From an uncultured Eubacterium sp. (lineage in GTDB: Bacteria > Bacillota > Clostridia > Lachnospirales > Lachnospiraceae), in assembly GCA_934358495.1 (NCBI GenBank), contig CAKRKO010000022.1, positions 1 through 32,002 on the forward strand: a stretch of DNA of 32,002 nt. The letters run 5' to 3'. The translations under genes and the position numbers were made by a program. Below are positions 7,215 through 15,589 of this stretch, piece by piece (within the stretch, counting starts at the first letter, position 1; the number at the start of each line of letters is the position of its first letter). The notes below the pieces were generated by a model. It worked only from the letters and a program-made list of their open reading frames with translations, searched no databases and had not been told where the DNA came from.

Positions 7215-8624
7215 TTAGCGCCAGATTCCCCGCCGTTTTCGGATTGTATAATACATACTGTTTTCCATCGCCATAACTTTTTCCAATGGAACACTCTTGA
7301 ACACCGGCATCTTCATCTTGAACTTGATCCAGAAGAAGGAGTACACAGCCAGTACTGCAAAGGTAATTCCCGTTACCAGCCAGATCATATTGCGCTCCAC
7401 CGGATCCGTTGAAATATTCAGAATCATATATATAATTCCTGCAATACCGACAATTGGAAGCACCGGTCCGAAAGGCACTTTAAAGGAGCGCGGAGCCTTC
7501 GGCAGTCTGCGGCGCAGAATCAGAACGTCCATGTGAGCCAACACATAAGAAATCATCCAGAATACCGAGCCCACCAGAATCAGGAAGGAAATTGCATCGG
7601 AAGATCCATCACTGAGTTTTGCAAATACGAAAATAAATACGCTGACGAAAATAACGCCAAACCATGGCACATTTTTCTTATTTGTTTTTGCAAAGATTCG
7701 CGGCATCATATTCATTTTTGCCATACCCTGACAAATTTCACTCAATCCGTTTACCGTTGAGTTCTGACTACTGACAACCGCTAATACGGACACGATCGTC
7801 ATCCAGATTCTGCCGGCTTTTCCAAGCAGATTTTCGCCATACAGCAAATGTGGTGCTGCGGAATTTAACAGATCATTCCAGGAAGTATAATTGTGAAATC
7901 CTAATACCATAATTGCCTGAACCACACAGATCAATGCCAGGCCGATGATCATACCAAGCGGTACATTTCGTTTTGCGTTTTTTACATTTTTGGAAACCGG
8001 AATAACGTACTCTGCTCCGATAAATAACCAGAATGCAATGGCTACTGTCGGAATCACATCACTGAATTTTGTTGTCATGTTATAAGGCTGTGAAATCACC
8101 TGTCCGGTTCCAAGCTTAAACATGCCGATCAAACCAAGCACAACCATGGAACCCACCAGTAAAAATGCTACCACATCCTGCAGTTTTGCAAACATATCTA
8201 CACCATACAAATTTGCAATCGTTACGATAGCTGTCATGATCAAAGTCCACACGATACTCGGAATTGGCAGTGGAATCGTGGTTGCCATCGCATAAGCAAA
8301 AATAGAAGCTTCCACACCGGAAGACATGATGTTGCAGATCAGATATCCACCTACCATGGAAATCAGTGTCGGGAACGGTCCCATACATGCTAATGTATAC
8401 TGCGCCAGTCCACCGGTGGTATTTGGCATCAGTGCATTTAATTCGGAAAGGGATGCAATGGTTGTCATGTTCAGCAGACATGCCACGATCATTGCCACGA
8501 TAAAAATAACACCGACACTTCCGGCTCCCTGTCCCAGGGAAACCAGACAGCTTGTTGCAATGACCAGACCGACGGAAACAGATACCACGCTATGTAATCC
8601 CAGTTTCTTTTCGTTATCACTCAT
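7215..8624 (-). CDS. APC-family amino acid permease
   Basis: A 469-residue integral membrane protein with about 12 predicted helices, of the amino acid-polyamine-organocation superfamily. The first helix has the interrupted Gly-rich pattern (VGLVIATSCLVSLGQGAGSVG). Helix 6 contains AFWLFIGAEYVIPVSKNVKNAKRNVP, and a basic cytoplasmic loop reads LILRRRLPKAPRSFKVPFGP. It probably imports an amino acid or amine by H+ or Na+ symport. It is the last gene of the 14734-7215 cluster and directly follows a PII gene, so it likely feeds substrate to the dehydrogenase encoded upstream. Substrate is not predictable from sequence. Confidence 0.88.
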   Translation of the reverse strand: MSDNEKKLGLHSVVSVSVGLVIATSCLVSLGQGAGSVGVIFIVAMIVACLLNMTTIASLSELNALMPNTTGGLAQYTLACMGPFPTLISMVGGYLICNIMSSGVEASIFAYAMATTIPLPIPSIVWTLIMTAIVTIANLYGVDMFAKLQDVVAFLLVGSMVVLGLIGMFKLGTGQVISQPYNMTTKFSDVIPTVAIAFWLFIGAEYVIPVSKNVKNAKRNVPLGMIIGLALICVVQAIMVLGFHNYTSWNDLLNSAAPHLLYGENLLGKAGRIWMTIVSVLAVVSSQNSTVNGLSEICQGMAKMNMMPRIFAKTNKKNVPWFGVIFVSVFIFVFAKLSDGSSDAISFLILVGSVFWMISYVLAHMDVLILRRRLPKAPRSFKVPFGPVLPIVGIAGIIYMILNISTDPVERNMIWLVTGITFAVLAVYSFFWIKFKMKMPVFKSVPLEKVMAMENSMYYTIRKRRGIWR

Positions 8625-8656
8625 CTTACTATCAACTCTTTTCTCTCCGATTCTAA

Positions 8657-8701
8657 ATTCTGTTTGTTCTTTTCATTTTATCTGCAAACAGGAAACAGAA
8701 T
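8657..8701. repeat. 9-bp inverted repeat between PII and permease genes
   Basis: ATTCTGTTT (8657-8665) pairs perfectly with AAACAGAAT (8693-8701) across a 27-nt loop, in the 107-bp gap between the two genes. No T-run follows. It could be a processing or stabilising hairpin that uncouples expression of the two genes. Confidence 0.35.
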
Positions 8702-8731
8702 CCGATTTATTACTTTTTACTCTCTTATCTG

Positions 8732-9076
8732 TTATAACGCATCCACACCTTCATCACCGGTACGAACCCGGATAACATTCGTGATATCATATACAAAAAT
8801 CTTTCCATCACCGATATGTCCGGTATACAGTTCCTGTTTGATAAGTTCCACGATTTCGTCTACTTTTGATTTTTCTACTACCAAAGCAATTTGCTGTTTC
8901 GGTAAAAGCTCCATCTCATAATTTTCGTCTACTTCATATTCTTTCGTACCTTTTTCAATGCCACATCCAAGCACCTGTGTTACGGTCATGCCCCTTACAC
9001 CGGCTTTGCTCAGTGTTGCTTTTAATCCGTTAAATTTTGACATTCCTGTGATAATTTCAATTCTTGCTAAGTCCAT
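8732..9076 (-). CDS. PII-family nitrogen regulatory protein
   Basis: A trimeric cytosolic sensor of ATP/ADP and 2-oxoglutarate. Recognisable parts are GMTVTQVLGCG before the T-loop, IEKGTKEYEVDENYEMELLPK for the T-loop, and IGDGKIFVYDITNVIRVRTGDEG at the C-terminus. Aligned by eye to E. coli GlnB, the uridylylation residue Tyr51 is kept, but Gln39 (a 2-oxoglutarate/Mg contact) is Glu and Arg38 is Ile. I chose the ATG at 9076 (114 aa) because AGAAAGG lies 9 nt upstream; the ATG at 9085 abuts that site. There is no amtB next to it; the neighbour is an amino acid permease, which may be its target. Confidence 0.9.
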   Translation of the reverse strand: MDLARIEIITGMSKFNGLKATLSKAGVRGMTVTQVLGCGIEKGTKEYEVDENYEMELLPKQQIALVVEKSKVDEIVELIKQELYTGHIGDGKIFVYDITNVIRVRTGDEGVDAL

Positions 9077-9144
9077 GATCGTCATCCTTTCTGCAGTTCG
9101 TTTTAATTTTTTTCAATCGCAGACTACCCTATATTTTCTGCAAT

Positions 9145-9981
9145 TTATTCTTCTTTACGGATTAATTTTCCTTTTTCCGTTGTTTTCTCTTTCAGAAGTT
9201 TTTTATATTTTTCCGGTGTCGTTCCTGCAAATGCCCGAAAATCTTTTAACATATGTGACTGGTCATAATATCCGCAATTCAATGCCAGTTCTTCGCTGTC
9301 CACCTGTCCTGCAGCCCCGTGGATCGCATTTAAAAATGTCTGAAACCGGATGAACCGTTCAAATTCTTTTGGAGAGATTCCATGAATCTGTTTGAAAATC
9401 CTGCGGATATAACTTTCTGAATAGCCCGTTTCTCTGCTCAGCATCTGTATGGAAATATTTCCATTGGTGGCATAAATCCGTTGTCTCAGATATTCTTCCA
9501 GTACATGTGCTGAATCTTTTGCCTGATCCTTCTGGTTTTCTGACAAATACTTCAATAAGATCTCCGCTCTCTTTTTTACATTTCCTGCTTCTGCCAGCGC
9601 ATCTGGCAGTCCGGCTCCATATTCATTTTTATCTATCTCAAGATCCTGATTGACAACTTCCTGAATCGTAAGTCCTGGAGGGAGGATGTATTTCCCCGGG
9701 AAAAATCTGGCTCCGAAATAATATCTGCCATCCTCAAAATCCCAGTCCTTTGCCTTCAGAACCGTTCCGCCAAGCAGCACCTTCACGTCATGCTCGCCAA
9801 TACCAAAAACAAGATCCGTACTGTCATCCGGCACTGCCTTAAAATTTGCCGGTGCTCCCTCCTGCACATGAAATTCATAAAAATTGGAAATTCCCATTCT
9901 GCGTGGAATGATCTCTTTATAATCATCTGCATCCAGTGACAAATATGGTTGTACGGGTACAAGTATTTCTTTCTCATTCAT
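9145..9981 (-). CDS. AraC-family transcriptional regulator
   Basis: 278 residues. The N-terminal about 150 residues (YLSLDADDYKEIIPRRMGIS and on) look like the DUF6597-type sensor domain found in many AraC proteins. The C-terminal about 100 residues are the double helix-turn-helix: first ISIQMLSRETGYSESYIRRIF, then ELALNCGYYDQSHMLKDFR followed by FAGTTPEKYKK, the typical AraC end. The RBS AGGAGCTGATACG is good. Lying between the cyclodeaminase-like and PII genes on the same strand, it is the likely local regulator of the catabolic cluster. A 15-bp inverted repeat sits immediately upstream. Confidence 0.9.
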   Translation of the reverse strand: MNEKEILVPVQPYLSLDADDYKEIIPRRMGISNFYEFHVQEGAPANFKAVPDDSTDLVFGIGEHDVKVLLGGTVLKAKDWDFEDGRYYFGARFFPGKYILPPGLTIQEVVNQDLEIDKNEYGAGLPDALAEAGNVKKRAEILLKYLSENQKDQAKDSAHVLEEYLRQRIYATNGNISIQMLSRETGYSESYIRRIFKQIHGISPKEFERFIRFQTFLNAIHGAAGQVDSEELALNCGYYDQSHMLKDFRAFAGTTPEKYKKLLKEKTTEKGKLIRKEE

Positions 9982-10004
9982 CGTATCAGCTCCTGAATTT
10001 TCTT

Positions 10005-10048
10005 ATGTACTCTCAAAATCTTTTAAACGAAAAATTTTGAAAGTACAT
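10005..10048. repeat. Strong 15-bp inverted repeat before the AraC-type gene
   Basis: Arms 10005-10019 and 10034-10048 match at 14 of 15 positions (ATGTACTCTCAAAAT against the complement of ATTTTGAAAGTACAT), and the odd pair is a wobble on the minus-strand RNA. It fills the 75-bp gap between the cyclodeaminase-like and AraC-type genes. It could be a terminator-like attenuator, a processing site or an autoregulator operator. A T-rich tract follows only on the plus strand. Confidence 0.5.
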
Positions 10049-10056
10049 TTTTAAAT

Positions 10057-11187
10057 TTATGCCATTTCCGGTTTGTCCCAGAGTGGCAGTTTTATTCCAA
10101 TTCCAAGCTTGACTGCGTTGCGGTAAACCATGCCGCCCCATGCAATATCCTCTACCGGCATACCTCCGACGGAATATACGATAATGTCATCGTCGCTTTC
10201 CCGTCCCGGGCATCTTCCTTCTATAATATCGGTAAGATCAATGATGTCCTCAGGTTTGATTTTTCCTTCATGTCTTAAGTCTGTAAATTTTGTGCCGATG
10301 ATCTGCATCTGCGGGTAAGTCGGATACGGGTATTCTTCTTCCCAGGCTTCGTACAGTTTTGAGTTATCTACCACCAGCTTACATTTGTTTACCAGAAAAT
10401 CATCATCAAATCTGGCTGCTGACGGCATGCTGATCAATGCACCTTTTTTAACCCATTCCCCATTGATATATGGGAAGGAAGATACATCGTCACGCACCGT
10501 TGTGGTAAAACTGATGATATCGCTGTCCCGTACTGCTTCCTCCACCGTCTCACAGATCTGAATATCTTTGATCTGCGGCAGTTCCTCTTTGATAAAGGAA
10601 ATAAAGGAATCCAGGGATTTCTGTCCGCGGCCTTTGATCTTTACGGTATCAAGATGCGGGCACACACTGACGAATGCTGCCAGAGATGTTTTTCCCATAA
10701 CACCCGGTCCGATGACGGAAGCAACTTTCGCATCTTTTCTGGCTAAATATTTTGCACCAACTCCGGGGATTCCTCCGGTACGATAAGCACTTACCAGATT
10801 TGCTGACATCAGAGCCAGCGGTGCGCCGGTATCTTTGTCATTCAGCATCATCATAAGAATGGAGCGTGGAAGACCTTTTTTCTTGTTTTCCACATTGGAA
10901 CCATACCATTTCATACCTGCCATCTGATAATTTCCACCCAGATACGCCGGCATTGCCATGAAACGTCTGTCATCCGCATTCTGCGGCATACCCGGAAATT
11001 CCGGATGATCCGGGAATGTGATCATACATCCGTGGGAGTTGTGGTTTTGACCGCCCATCACATAATCCCCTTTGTAAAGGGTGATCAGCATATCCTCCAT
11101 CACATCCACACACTGTTTCATGTCTTTTACGCCTGCTTTGATCATATCCGGTTCACTTAAATATAAAAAATCAATTTTTGAGTCCAT
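10057..11187 (-). CDS. Ornithine cyclodeaminase / mu-crystallin family protein
   Basis: 376 residues of the NAD(P)-dependent OCD/mu-crystallin/alanine dehydrogenase family, with the Rossmann segment VASVIGPGVMGKTSLAAFV near the centre and SANLVSAYRTGGIPGVGAKYLA just before it, as in the family. Known members convert ornithine to proline or reduce or oxidise imino acids; some databases label close relatives 'tyramine oxidase subunit B', which I treat as a name only. I chose the ATG at 11187 over 11208 because AAGGGAGAAACTCAG precedes it. It follows the oxidoreductase genes by about 145 bp, which include a hairpin (CATCCG...CGGATG) and perhaps its own promoter. Confidence 0.85.
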   Translation of the reverse strand: MDSKIDFLYLSEPDMIKAGVKDMKQCVDVMEDMLITLYKGDYVMGGQNHNSHGCMITFPDHPEFPGMPQNADDRRFMAMPAYLGGNYQMAGMKWYGSNVENKKKGLPRSILMMMLNDKDTGAPLALMSANLVSAYRTGGIPGVGAKYLARKDAKVASVIGPGVMGKTSLAAFVSVCPHLDTVKIKGRGQKSLDSFISFIKEELPQIKDIQICETVEEAVRDSDIISFTTTVRDDVSSFPYINGEWVKKGALISMPSAARFDDDFLVNKCKLVVDNSKLYEAWEEEYPYPTYPQMQIIGTKFTDLRHEGKIKPEDIIDLTDIIEGRCPGRESDDDIIVYSVGGMPVEDIAWGGMVYRNAVKLGIGIKLPLWDKPEMA

Positions 11188-11332
11188 CTGAGTTTCTCCC
11201 TTCTGCATAACTTCTGCTTTTGGTAAGTAAATTTTGTCCGATGCTTCTTAGAACACCTTTCTTATTTGCAGATATACACATCCGGGAACAACGCATCAGC
11301 TGTCCTTGTTACGGATGAGTATACCATATTTT

Positions 11333-12460
11333 TTAGATTACTGCATGAAATCTGTCATAACGGAATGCTAAAATATCCAGCGTTGTCGGTTCTTCTCTGG
11401 CCACTTCAGATAACAGTTTTCCAACGATCGGTGAGATACCAAATCCATGTCCGGTAAAGGCACACGCTGTGATCAGTCCCGGAACTTCATCAATTGCACC
11501 AAGCACCGGCACTCCGTCGATACACACATCTTCGTATCCCGCCCAGGTACGGACAATTTTGGCATCTGCCAGCTTCGGAATATATTTCATAATACCGCGG
11601 CAGATACACGGAGCTGTAATACTGGAAGTCATGTTGTGACCGTTGTCCTTATTGACGGTTTCATATCCGGAAGCACCGCCGAATACAAAAGAACCATGAT
11701 CGGTCTGATGACCGTAAAAATCTGCATCTGCGGTACCAAGCATCTGTGGAAACATCTGCGGTTCTGCCTCTGTTACCAGTGCTTCGATCAGGTCATTTGA
11801 CATCGGAATGTCAATTCCGACGGTTCCAAGAATGGCTCTGCTGGCATAGCCTGCCGCTACAATAATCTTGTCTCCTTCAAACACGTTGTTTCTTGTCACA
11901 ACTCTGCGGGCTTTTCCTTTGACCATCTGCAATTCCACCACTTCTTCTCCGGTGTAAAACTGTACGCCGCGTTTTCTGGCTTCCCGGTAATATCCCAGGG
12001 TTGTTACCAGTGGATTAGCATGTCCGTCAGTCGGGCACCAGCTTGCGCCAATGACTTCATCACTGAGATACGGGTTAATCTCCCGCACTTCTTTTCCATC
12101 GATCATATGTACATCCAGACCACAGGCCACTGCCCGGTCTGTCAATCCCTGCAGGATTTCCATATGATGCGCTGTTTTTCCAAGTCGAAGGTTTCCTTCT
12201 TTGTGATATTCCACATCGATACCAAGTTCTTCGGAAAGGTGCGGCCATAAATGCTCGACTGCATACATTGCAAGGGGAAGTTCTCTCGGATCACGTCCGG
12301 ACTGACGGACACCACCGCCGTTTCTGCTGGAACCGCCATTTCCGATACTCTCGTCTTTATCCAACACGATAACGGAAGTTCCTTTTTTTGCCAGTTCATA
12401 AGCCGTGGCACATCCGATGACGCCGCTTCCGATAATGATCACATCTGCTGTCTTACGCAT
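11333..12460 (-). CDS. FAD-dependent amino/imino acid dehydrogenase, HcnC/OoxB-like (DAO family)
   Basis: 375 residues of the D-amino-acid oxidase/glycine oxidase family. The N-terminal FAD site is VIIIGSGVIGCATAYELAKKG. The Arg/Gly-rich NGGSSRNGGGVRQSGRDP region contacts the flavin, and the C-terminal GLITACAFTGHGFGISPIVG closes the FAD site. In opine oxidase, hydrogen-cyanide synthase and archaeal proline dehydrogenase, this subunit oxidises a C-N bond and hands electrons to FeS/FAD partners, which here are the three genes upstream. The ATG at 12460 has AAGGTGAGCAGG and overlaps the previous gene by 8 nt. In an anaerobe it should act as a dehydrogenase rather than use oxygen. Confidence 0.88.
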   Translation of the reverse strand: MRKTADVIIIGSGVIGCATAYELAKKGTSVIVLDKDESIGNGGSSRNGGGVRQSGRDPRELPLAMYAVEHLWPHLSEELGIDVEYHKEGNLRLGKTAHHMEILQGLTDRAVACGLDVHMIDGKEVREINPYLSDEVIGASWCPTDGHANPLVTTLGYYREARKRGVQFYTGEEVVELQMVKGKARRVVTRNNVFEGDKIIVAAGYASRAILGTVGIDIPMSNDLIEALVTEAEPQMFPQMLGTADADFYGHQTDHGSFVFGGASGYETVNKDNGHNMTSSITAPCICRGIMKYIPKLADAKIVRTWAGYEDVCIDGVPVLGAIDEVPGLITACAFTGHGFGISPIVGKLLSEVAREEPTTLDILAFRYDRFHAVI

Positions 12461-12782
12461 CCTGCTCACCTTCCTTTGCAAAAATCTTCATCTCCAGAGG
12501 TCTCATTGGTGCTCTGGATGTGGCCGGTTCCAATACCGCCGGTGACACGCCAAGCTCTCTGGCCACAATGCCTTTTACCAGTTTCGCACAGGTCTGTCCC
12601 TGACAAAGTCCCATGCCACATCGCAAATATCTTCGAATCTCGGTGATGGTATACATTCCATCGTGTACCGCTTTTCTTATCTCACCTTTTGTCACTTCTT
12701 CACATCTGCAGATGATTCTGTCATCATCTGGCTGCGGGGTAAATTCTCCCAGCGCATCGATTCTGTCATATATATTTTCCAT
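12453..12782 (-). CDS. BFD-like [2Fe-2S] protein of the dehydrogenase complex
   Basis: A 109-residue protein with the bacterioferritin-associated-ferredoxin fold: cysteines in RIICRCEEVTKGEIRKA and RYLRCGMGLCQGQTCAKLV, the CxC ... CxxxxC ligand set. In HcnB/OoxA relatives this domain forms the C-terminus of the FAD/NAD subunit; here it is a separate gene. A GTG at 12821 gives a longer frame, but the ATG at 12782 has GAGAGGACATAACG before it and fits the domain start. It begins 31 bp after the stop of the FAD/NAD subunit at 12814. It likely bridges electrons between the two flavin subunits. Confidence 0.85.
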   Translation of the reverse strand: MENIYDRIDALGEFTPQPDDDRIICRCEEVTKGEIRKAVHDGMYTITEIRRYLRCGMGLCQGQTCAKLVKGIVARELGVSPAVLEPATSRAPMRPLEMKIFAKEGEQDA

Positions 12783-12813
12783 CGTTATGTCCTCTCTTTT
12801 TATCACTTTGATT

Positions 12814-14388
12814 TCAGCCACGGAAAAATCTTGCTTTCATTGCCATATCTGCCGGTACTTTTATGGTTAACAGATTTGTATGGTCAAAGGCTTTTGCTGT
12901 TCTGACCTCCACGACCTCTGCCTCGCAAACTTTACTGCCGTCACGGCCAAGGCCATATCCTTTGTCTCCTTTTTCCGGAAGTGGAAGAAATTCATACGGA
13001 ATCGTTACCGTCGCAAATCCCGGTTCATAAGTTTCATCTACCAGGAAAATTGCCTGACCGGAACAAGATGCCACACACATGCCGCAGCCGATACATTTTG
13101 CGAATTCATCTACTGCCGGAAGTGCTGTAATATGATCACCGATCCGGATACAATGCTTCGGACATGCATCCTGACATGGGTTACACGGAATGTTCTGTGT
13201 ACATTCCATCACCGGATGAACGCCGACCTGATGTGTCACGCCCGGGAACCGTTCAATTTCATCATCTGCGACAAATCCTTTTTTCAGCAGATTTATAGAA
13301 ATATCAATACCTTCCTCTGTCTTCTCAATCAGTTTGCCTCGATTCTTCGGTGCAAACATACCCTGACGAAGTCCGTCCAACGCGTTTTCATTGGAAGAGA
13401 CGCTTTCCTGCATTTCCGCTTCTTCCATATATCCAAGGTACTTCGCTGCTGTGATTCCTGCAATTCTTCCCTCGATCATAGCGGAACTTGCTTCCTCGAT
13501 ACCGGACACATCACCTGCTACAAAAATACCTTTGATGGATGTTTCACCATATTCATCCACCACCGGAACCTGTCCGCCGCGCTTCGGATCATCTACCATA
13601 TCACAGCCTGCCATTTTCAGTAACTGTGACATCGGAGATAAGCCAACTGCCAGACAGATCGTATCCACATCGAAATGTTTTTCCGTTCCCGGAATAAACT
13701 GAAAATGGCTGTCTACCTCTGCGATGGTAACACCTGTCACATGATCTTCTCCTTCCGCTTTCACGATGGTATGTGACAGATAAAACGGGACTCCCGTTCT
13801 TGCAACCTTTGCTGCATGGACACCGTAACCGCCGATTCGCGGTGCTGCATCTACCAGAGCTACTACTTCACATCCACACTGTGCCAATTGAAAACTTACA
13901 ACCAGACCAACGTTTCCACTTCCAAGCATCAGAATTTTATTTCCCGGTTTGACACCGTGCAGGTTCATCATGGTCTGTGCGGCACCTGCACCGATGACTC
14001 CCGGAAGTGTCCAACCTTCAAAAGTAACCATGTTTTCCGCTGCGCCAGTGGCAATGATAATGGCATCTCCTTTGTAATGGAAAATTTCTTCTCCCTGGCG
14101 GACGGTAATTTCTTTGTCCTGATACATTCCAACAACCGTAGAATTTAAGGAAACTTCCACACCGGCTTTTGCTGCCTCTTCCAGAAGTTCTTCTCCGATT
14201 TTGAATCCTCTTACTTTTGCTTTATGTTCTTTGGAACCGAAAAACTTATGAATCTGCTTAAACAACTGGCCACCCGGTCTGTCATTTTCATCAAATACAA
14301 TTACTCTCATTCCTTTTTTTGCTGCTTCTATGGCTGCGGATAAACCGGAAGGACCAGCACCAACAACGATCAAATCATATCTTTTCAT
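12814..14388 (-). CDS. FAD/NAD-binding oxidoreductase with two 4Fe-4S clusters, HcnB/OoxA-like
   Basis: 524 residues. The N-terminal FAD site is LIVVGAGPSGLSAAIEAAKKG, an NAD(P) site is LMLGSGNVGLVVSFQLAQCG near residue 160, and GIFVAGDVSGIEEASSAMIEG closes the flavin domain. A C-terminal ferredoxin domain of about 100 residues carries two [4Fe-4S] sets, CNPCQDACPKHC and CIGCGMCVASC. The first part matches the HcnB/opine oxidase A family; the appended 2x[4Fe-4S] domain is not part of classical HcnB and suits low-potential electron transfer in an anaerobe. It sits between the small 2Fe-2S gene and the BFD gene, and all are on one strand with short gaps. Confidence 0.9.
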   Translation of the reverse strand: MKRYDLIVVGAGPSGLSAAIEAAKKGMRVIVFDENDRPGGQLFKQIHKFFGSKEHKAKVRGFKIGEELLEEAAKAGVEVSLNSTVVGMYQDKEITVRQGEEIFHYKGDAIIIATGAAENMVTFEGWTLPGVIGAGAAQTMMNLHGVKPGNKILMLGSGNVGLVVSFQLAQCGCEVVALVDAAPRIGGYGVHAAKVARTGVPFYLSHTIVKAEGEDHVTGVTIAEVDSHFQFIPGTEKHFDVDTICLAVGLSPMSQLLKMAGCDMVDDPKRGGQVPVVDEYGETSIKGIFVAGDVSGIEEASSAMIEGRIAGITAAKYLGYMEEAEMQESVSSNENALDGLRQGMFAPKNRGKLIEKTEEGIDISINLLKKGFVADDEIERFPGVTHQVGVHPVMECTQNIPCNPCQDACPKHCIRIGDHITALPAVDEFAKCIGCGMCVASCSGQAIFLVDETYEPGFATVTIPYEFLPLPEKGDKGYGLGRDGSKVCEAEVVEVRTAKAFDHTNLLTIKVPADMAMKARFFRG

Positions 14389-14410
14389 TTTTTACATCTC
14401 CTTATCCGTT

Positions 14411-14734
14411 TTACTCTTGAAAAGGCTCGGCTGATACACCGTATTGCGTCTGCACCTTCATACCTTCCTGCAAAGGTGTCACACAGGTTCTGACGTTTGG
14501 AACCCCATCTACCACCATGACACAGTCAGTACATCTTCCGATTGCACAAAAGATACCTCGCGGTTTGTGCTCTTTCTTGGTATATCTGTGGATCATGATA
14601 CCTGCGGCTTTCAGCGCTGCCGCAATCGGCTCTCCTTCATATCCCTGAAGCTTCTGTCCGTCATATATAAAGCTGACAAGTTTTCCTTTTTCCGGTACAC
14701 CTAAAATCGGATGCTCTGTGATTCGAGTTCCCAT
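14411..14734 (-). CDS. Small [2Fe-2S] ferredoxin-like subunit, HcnA-like
   Basis: 107 residues with a plant-type [2Fe-2S] site: GIFCAIGRCTDCVMVVDG with a fourth Cys in NVRTCVTPLQEGM, exactly the HcnA/OoxA N-terminal pattern. It is the first gene of the catabolic cluster and probably completes an electron chain with the [4Fe-4S]/FAD, BFD and DAO-like subunits downstream. RBS GAGGGTAAAAGAGT precedes the ATG. The next gene starts 22 bp after its stop. Confidence 0.88.
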   Translation of the reverse strand: MGTRITEHPILGVPEKGKLVSFIYDGQKLQGYEGEPIAAALKAAGIMIHRYTKKEHKPRGIFCAIGRCTDCVMVVDGVPNVRTCVTPLQEGMKVQTQYGVSAEPFQE

Positions 14735-14803
14735 ACTCTTTTACCCTCTTTCTGAATGATCTAAAAAATATGAAAATGACGGTTATTTTATGTTTTTGTA
14801 AAA

Positions 14804-14836
14804 ACAAAAAAGATGCCTGCGGCTGCAGACATCTTT
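14804..14836 (-). terminator. Terminator upstream of the catabolic cluster
   Basis: On the minus strand AAAGATG-T-CTGC, loop AGCC, GCAG-G-CATCTTT (the internal pair is a wobble), then TTTTTG. It is about 165 bp past the stop of the split-barrel gene at 15003 and probably ends that transcript. It also lies in front of the cluster, so a leader attenuator cannot be excluded. Confidence 0.65.
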
Positions 14837-14904
14837 GACTGGTTTCATTTTCTATATTTTGTTTGCTTTTTTATTTGCACTTATCATAATCACTCAGAAT
14901 GTAT

Positions 14905-14927
14905 TTGTATTGTAAAAAACGATACAA
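14905..14927. promoter_or_regulatory. Operator-like inverted repeat
   Basis: TTGTATTGT-AAAAA-ACGATACAA: 8 of 9 positions are symmetric. It lies in the 268-bp gap (14735-15002) between the split-barrel gene and the catabolic cluster. The binding protein is unknown. The rest of this gap is AT-rich and shows no gene. Confidence 0.35.
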
Positions 14928-15002
14928 GAATTGATTTGATAAATTGTTCGAAGTTTGCTCCACACGAAATTCGCATGGTATTTGTTTTGTTATCTTTGCG
15001 TC

Positions 15003-15479
15003 TTATGATTCATTCACCAGTTTGCCGGTCATATGCTCCGGACTCAGTTCCAGACAAAGCACCCGCTGCAGTGAATGTGTCAGTTCATGTTCCAGATAAG
15101 CCGCATCGTCCGTAAATTTTCGGCACAGATTTGTACAGATATATTTTGTCTTCTCTGCATCTTCCACAACGCTGATCTGTCCAAAGATCACAACACTACG
15201 AATATTCAATGCCCACTCACCTTCTTTACGATATCCCTGATCATAAACACAATAGGATGCTTTACTACAAGCATTTAATGCATCCAGTTTGTGCCCTTCT
15301 TTTGCACAGTGAAAATAAAGTTTTCCATCTTCCTCACAATACCAGTGATCCATCGGAATCCCGTATGGATATCCATTCTCTCCGATTAAGGATAATACTC
15401 CTCTCGGTTCATTTTTTAATACTTCTGTACATTCATCCTGGCTTAAGGCCTGTTTGATTCTACGCATTTCTCGAAACAT
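15003..15479 (-). CDS. Pyridoxamine 5'-phosphate oxidase-family FMN protein (NimA-like)
   Basis: 158 residues of the FMN-binding split-barrel family. Features typical of the NimA/YhbP-like branch are an N-terminal MRRIKQALSQDECTEVLKNEPRGVLSLIGENGYPYGIPM, then KLYFHCAKEGHKLDAL and NIRSVVIFGQISVVEDAEKT. Relatives bind FMN, and some reduce nitroimidazoles; the natural substrate is usually unknown. RBS GGAGGAAAATGT is strong. Its upstream 110 bp contain TATAAT near 15562, but no good -35 element is seen. Confidence 0.85.
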   Translation of the reverse strand: MFREMRRIKQALSQDECTEVLKNEPRGVLSLIGENGYPYGIPMDHWYCEEDGKLYFHCAKEGHKLDALNACSKASYCVYDQGYRKEGEWALNIRSVVIFGQISVVEDAEKTKYICTNLCRKFTDDAAYLEHELTHSLQRVLCLELSPEHMTGKLVNES

Positions 15480-15589
15480 ACATTTTCCTCCGTTAATATC
15501 CCGCTTTTCTTAATTCATCCATCAGCGCTGTTCTACGTTTATATTTTTCATGCCTCTTATTATATGATTTCCTAAAAAATCAATATTTT

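Noticed and set aside
15489..15545. Short coding-like minus-strand tail ending ALMDELRKAGY before the split-barrel gene
   Set aside because: It has no start codon in frame apart from one 9 codons before the stop and overlaps the next gene's ribosome site; too short to call.
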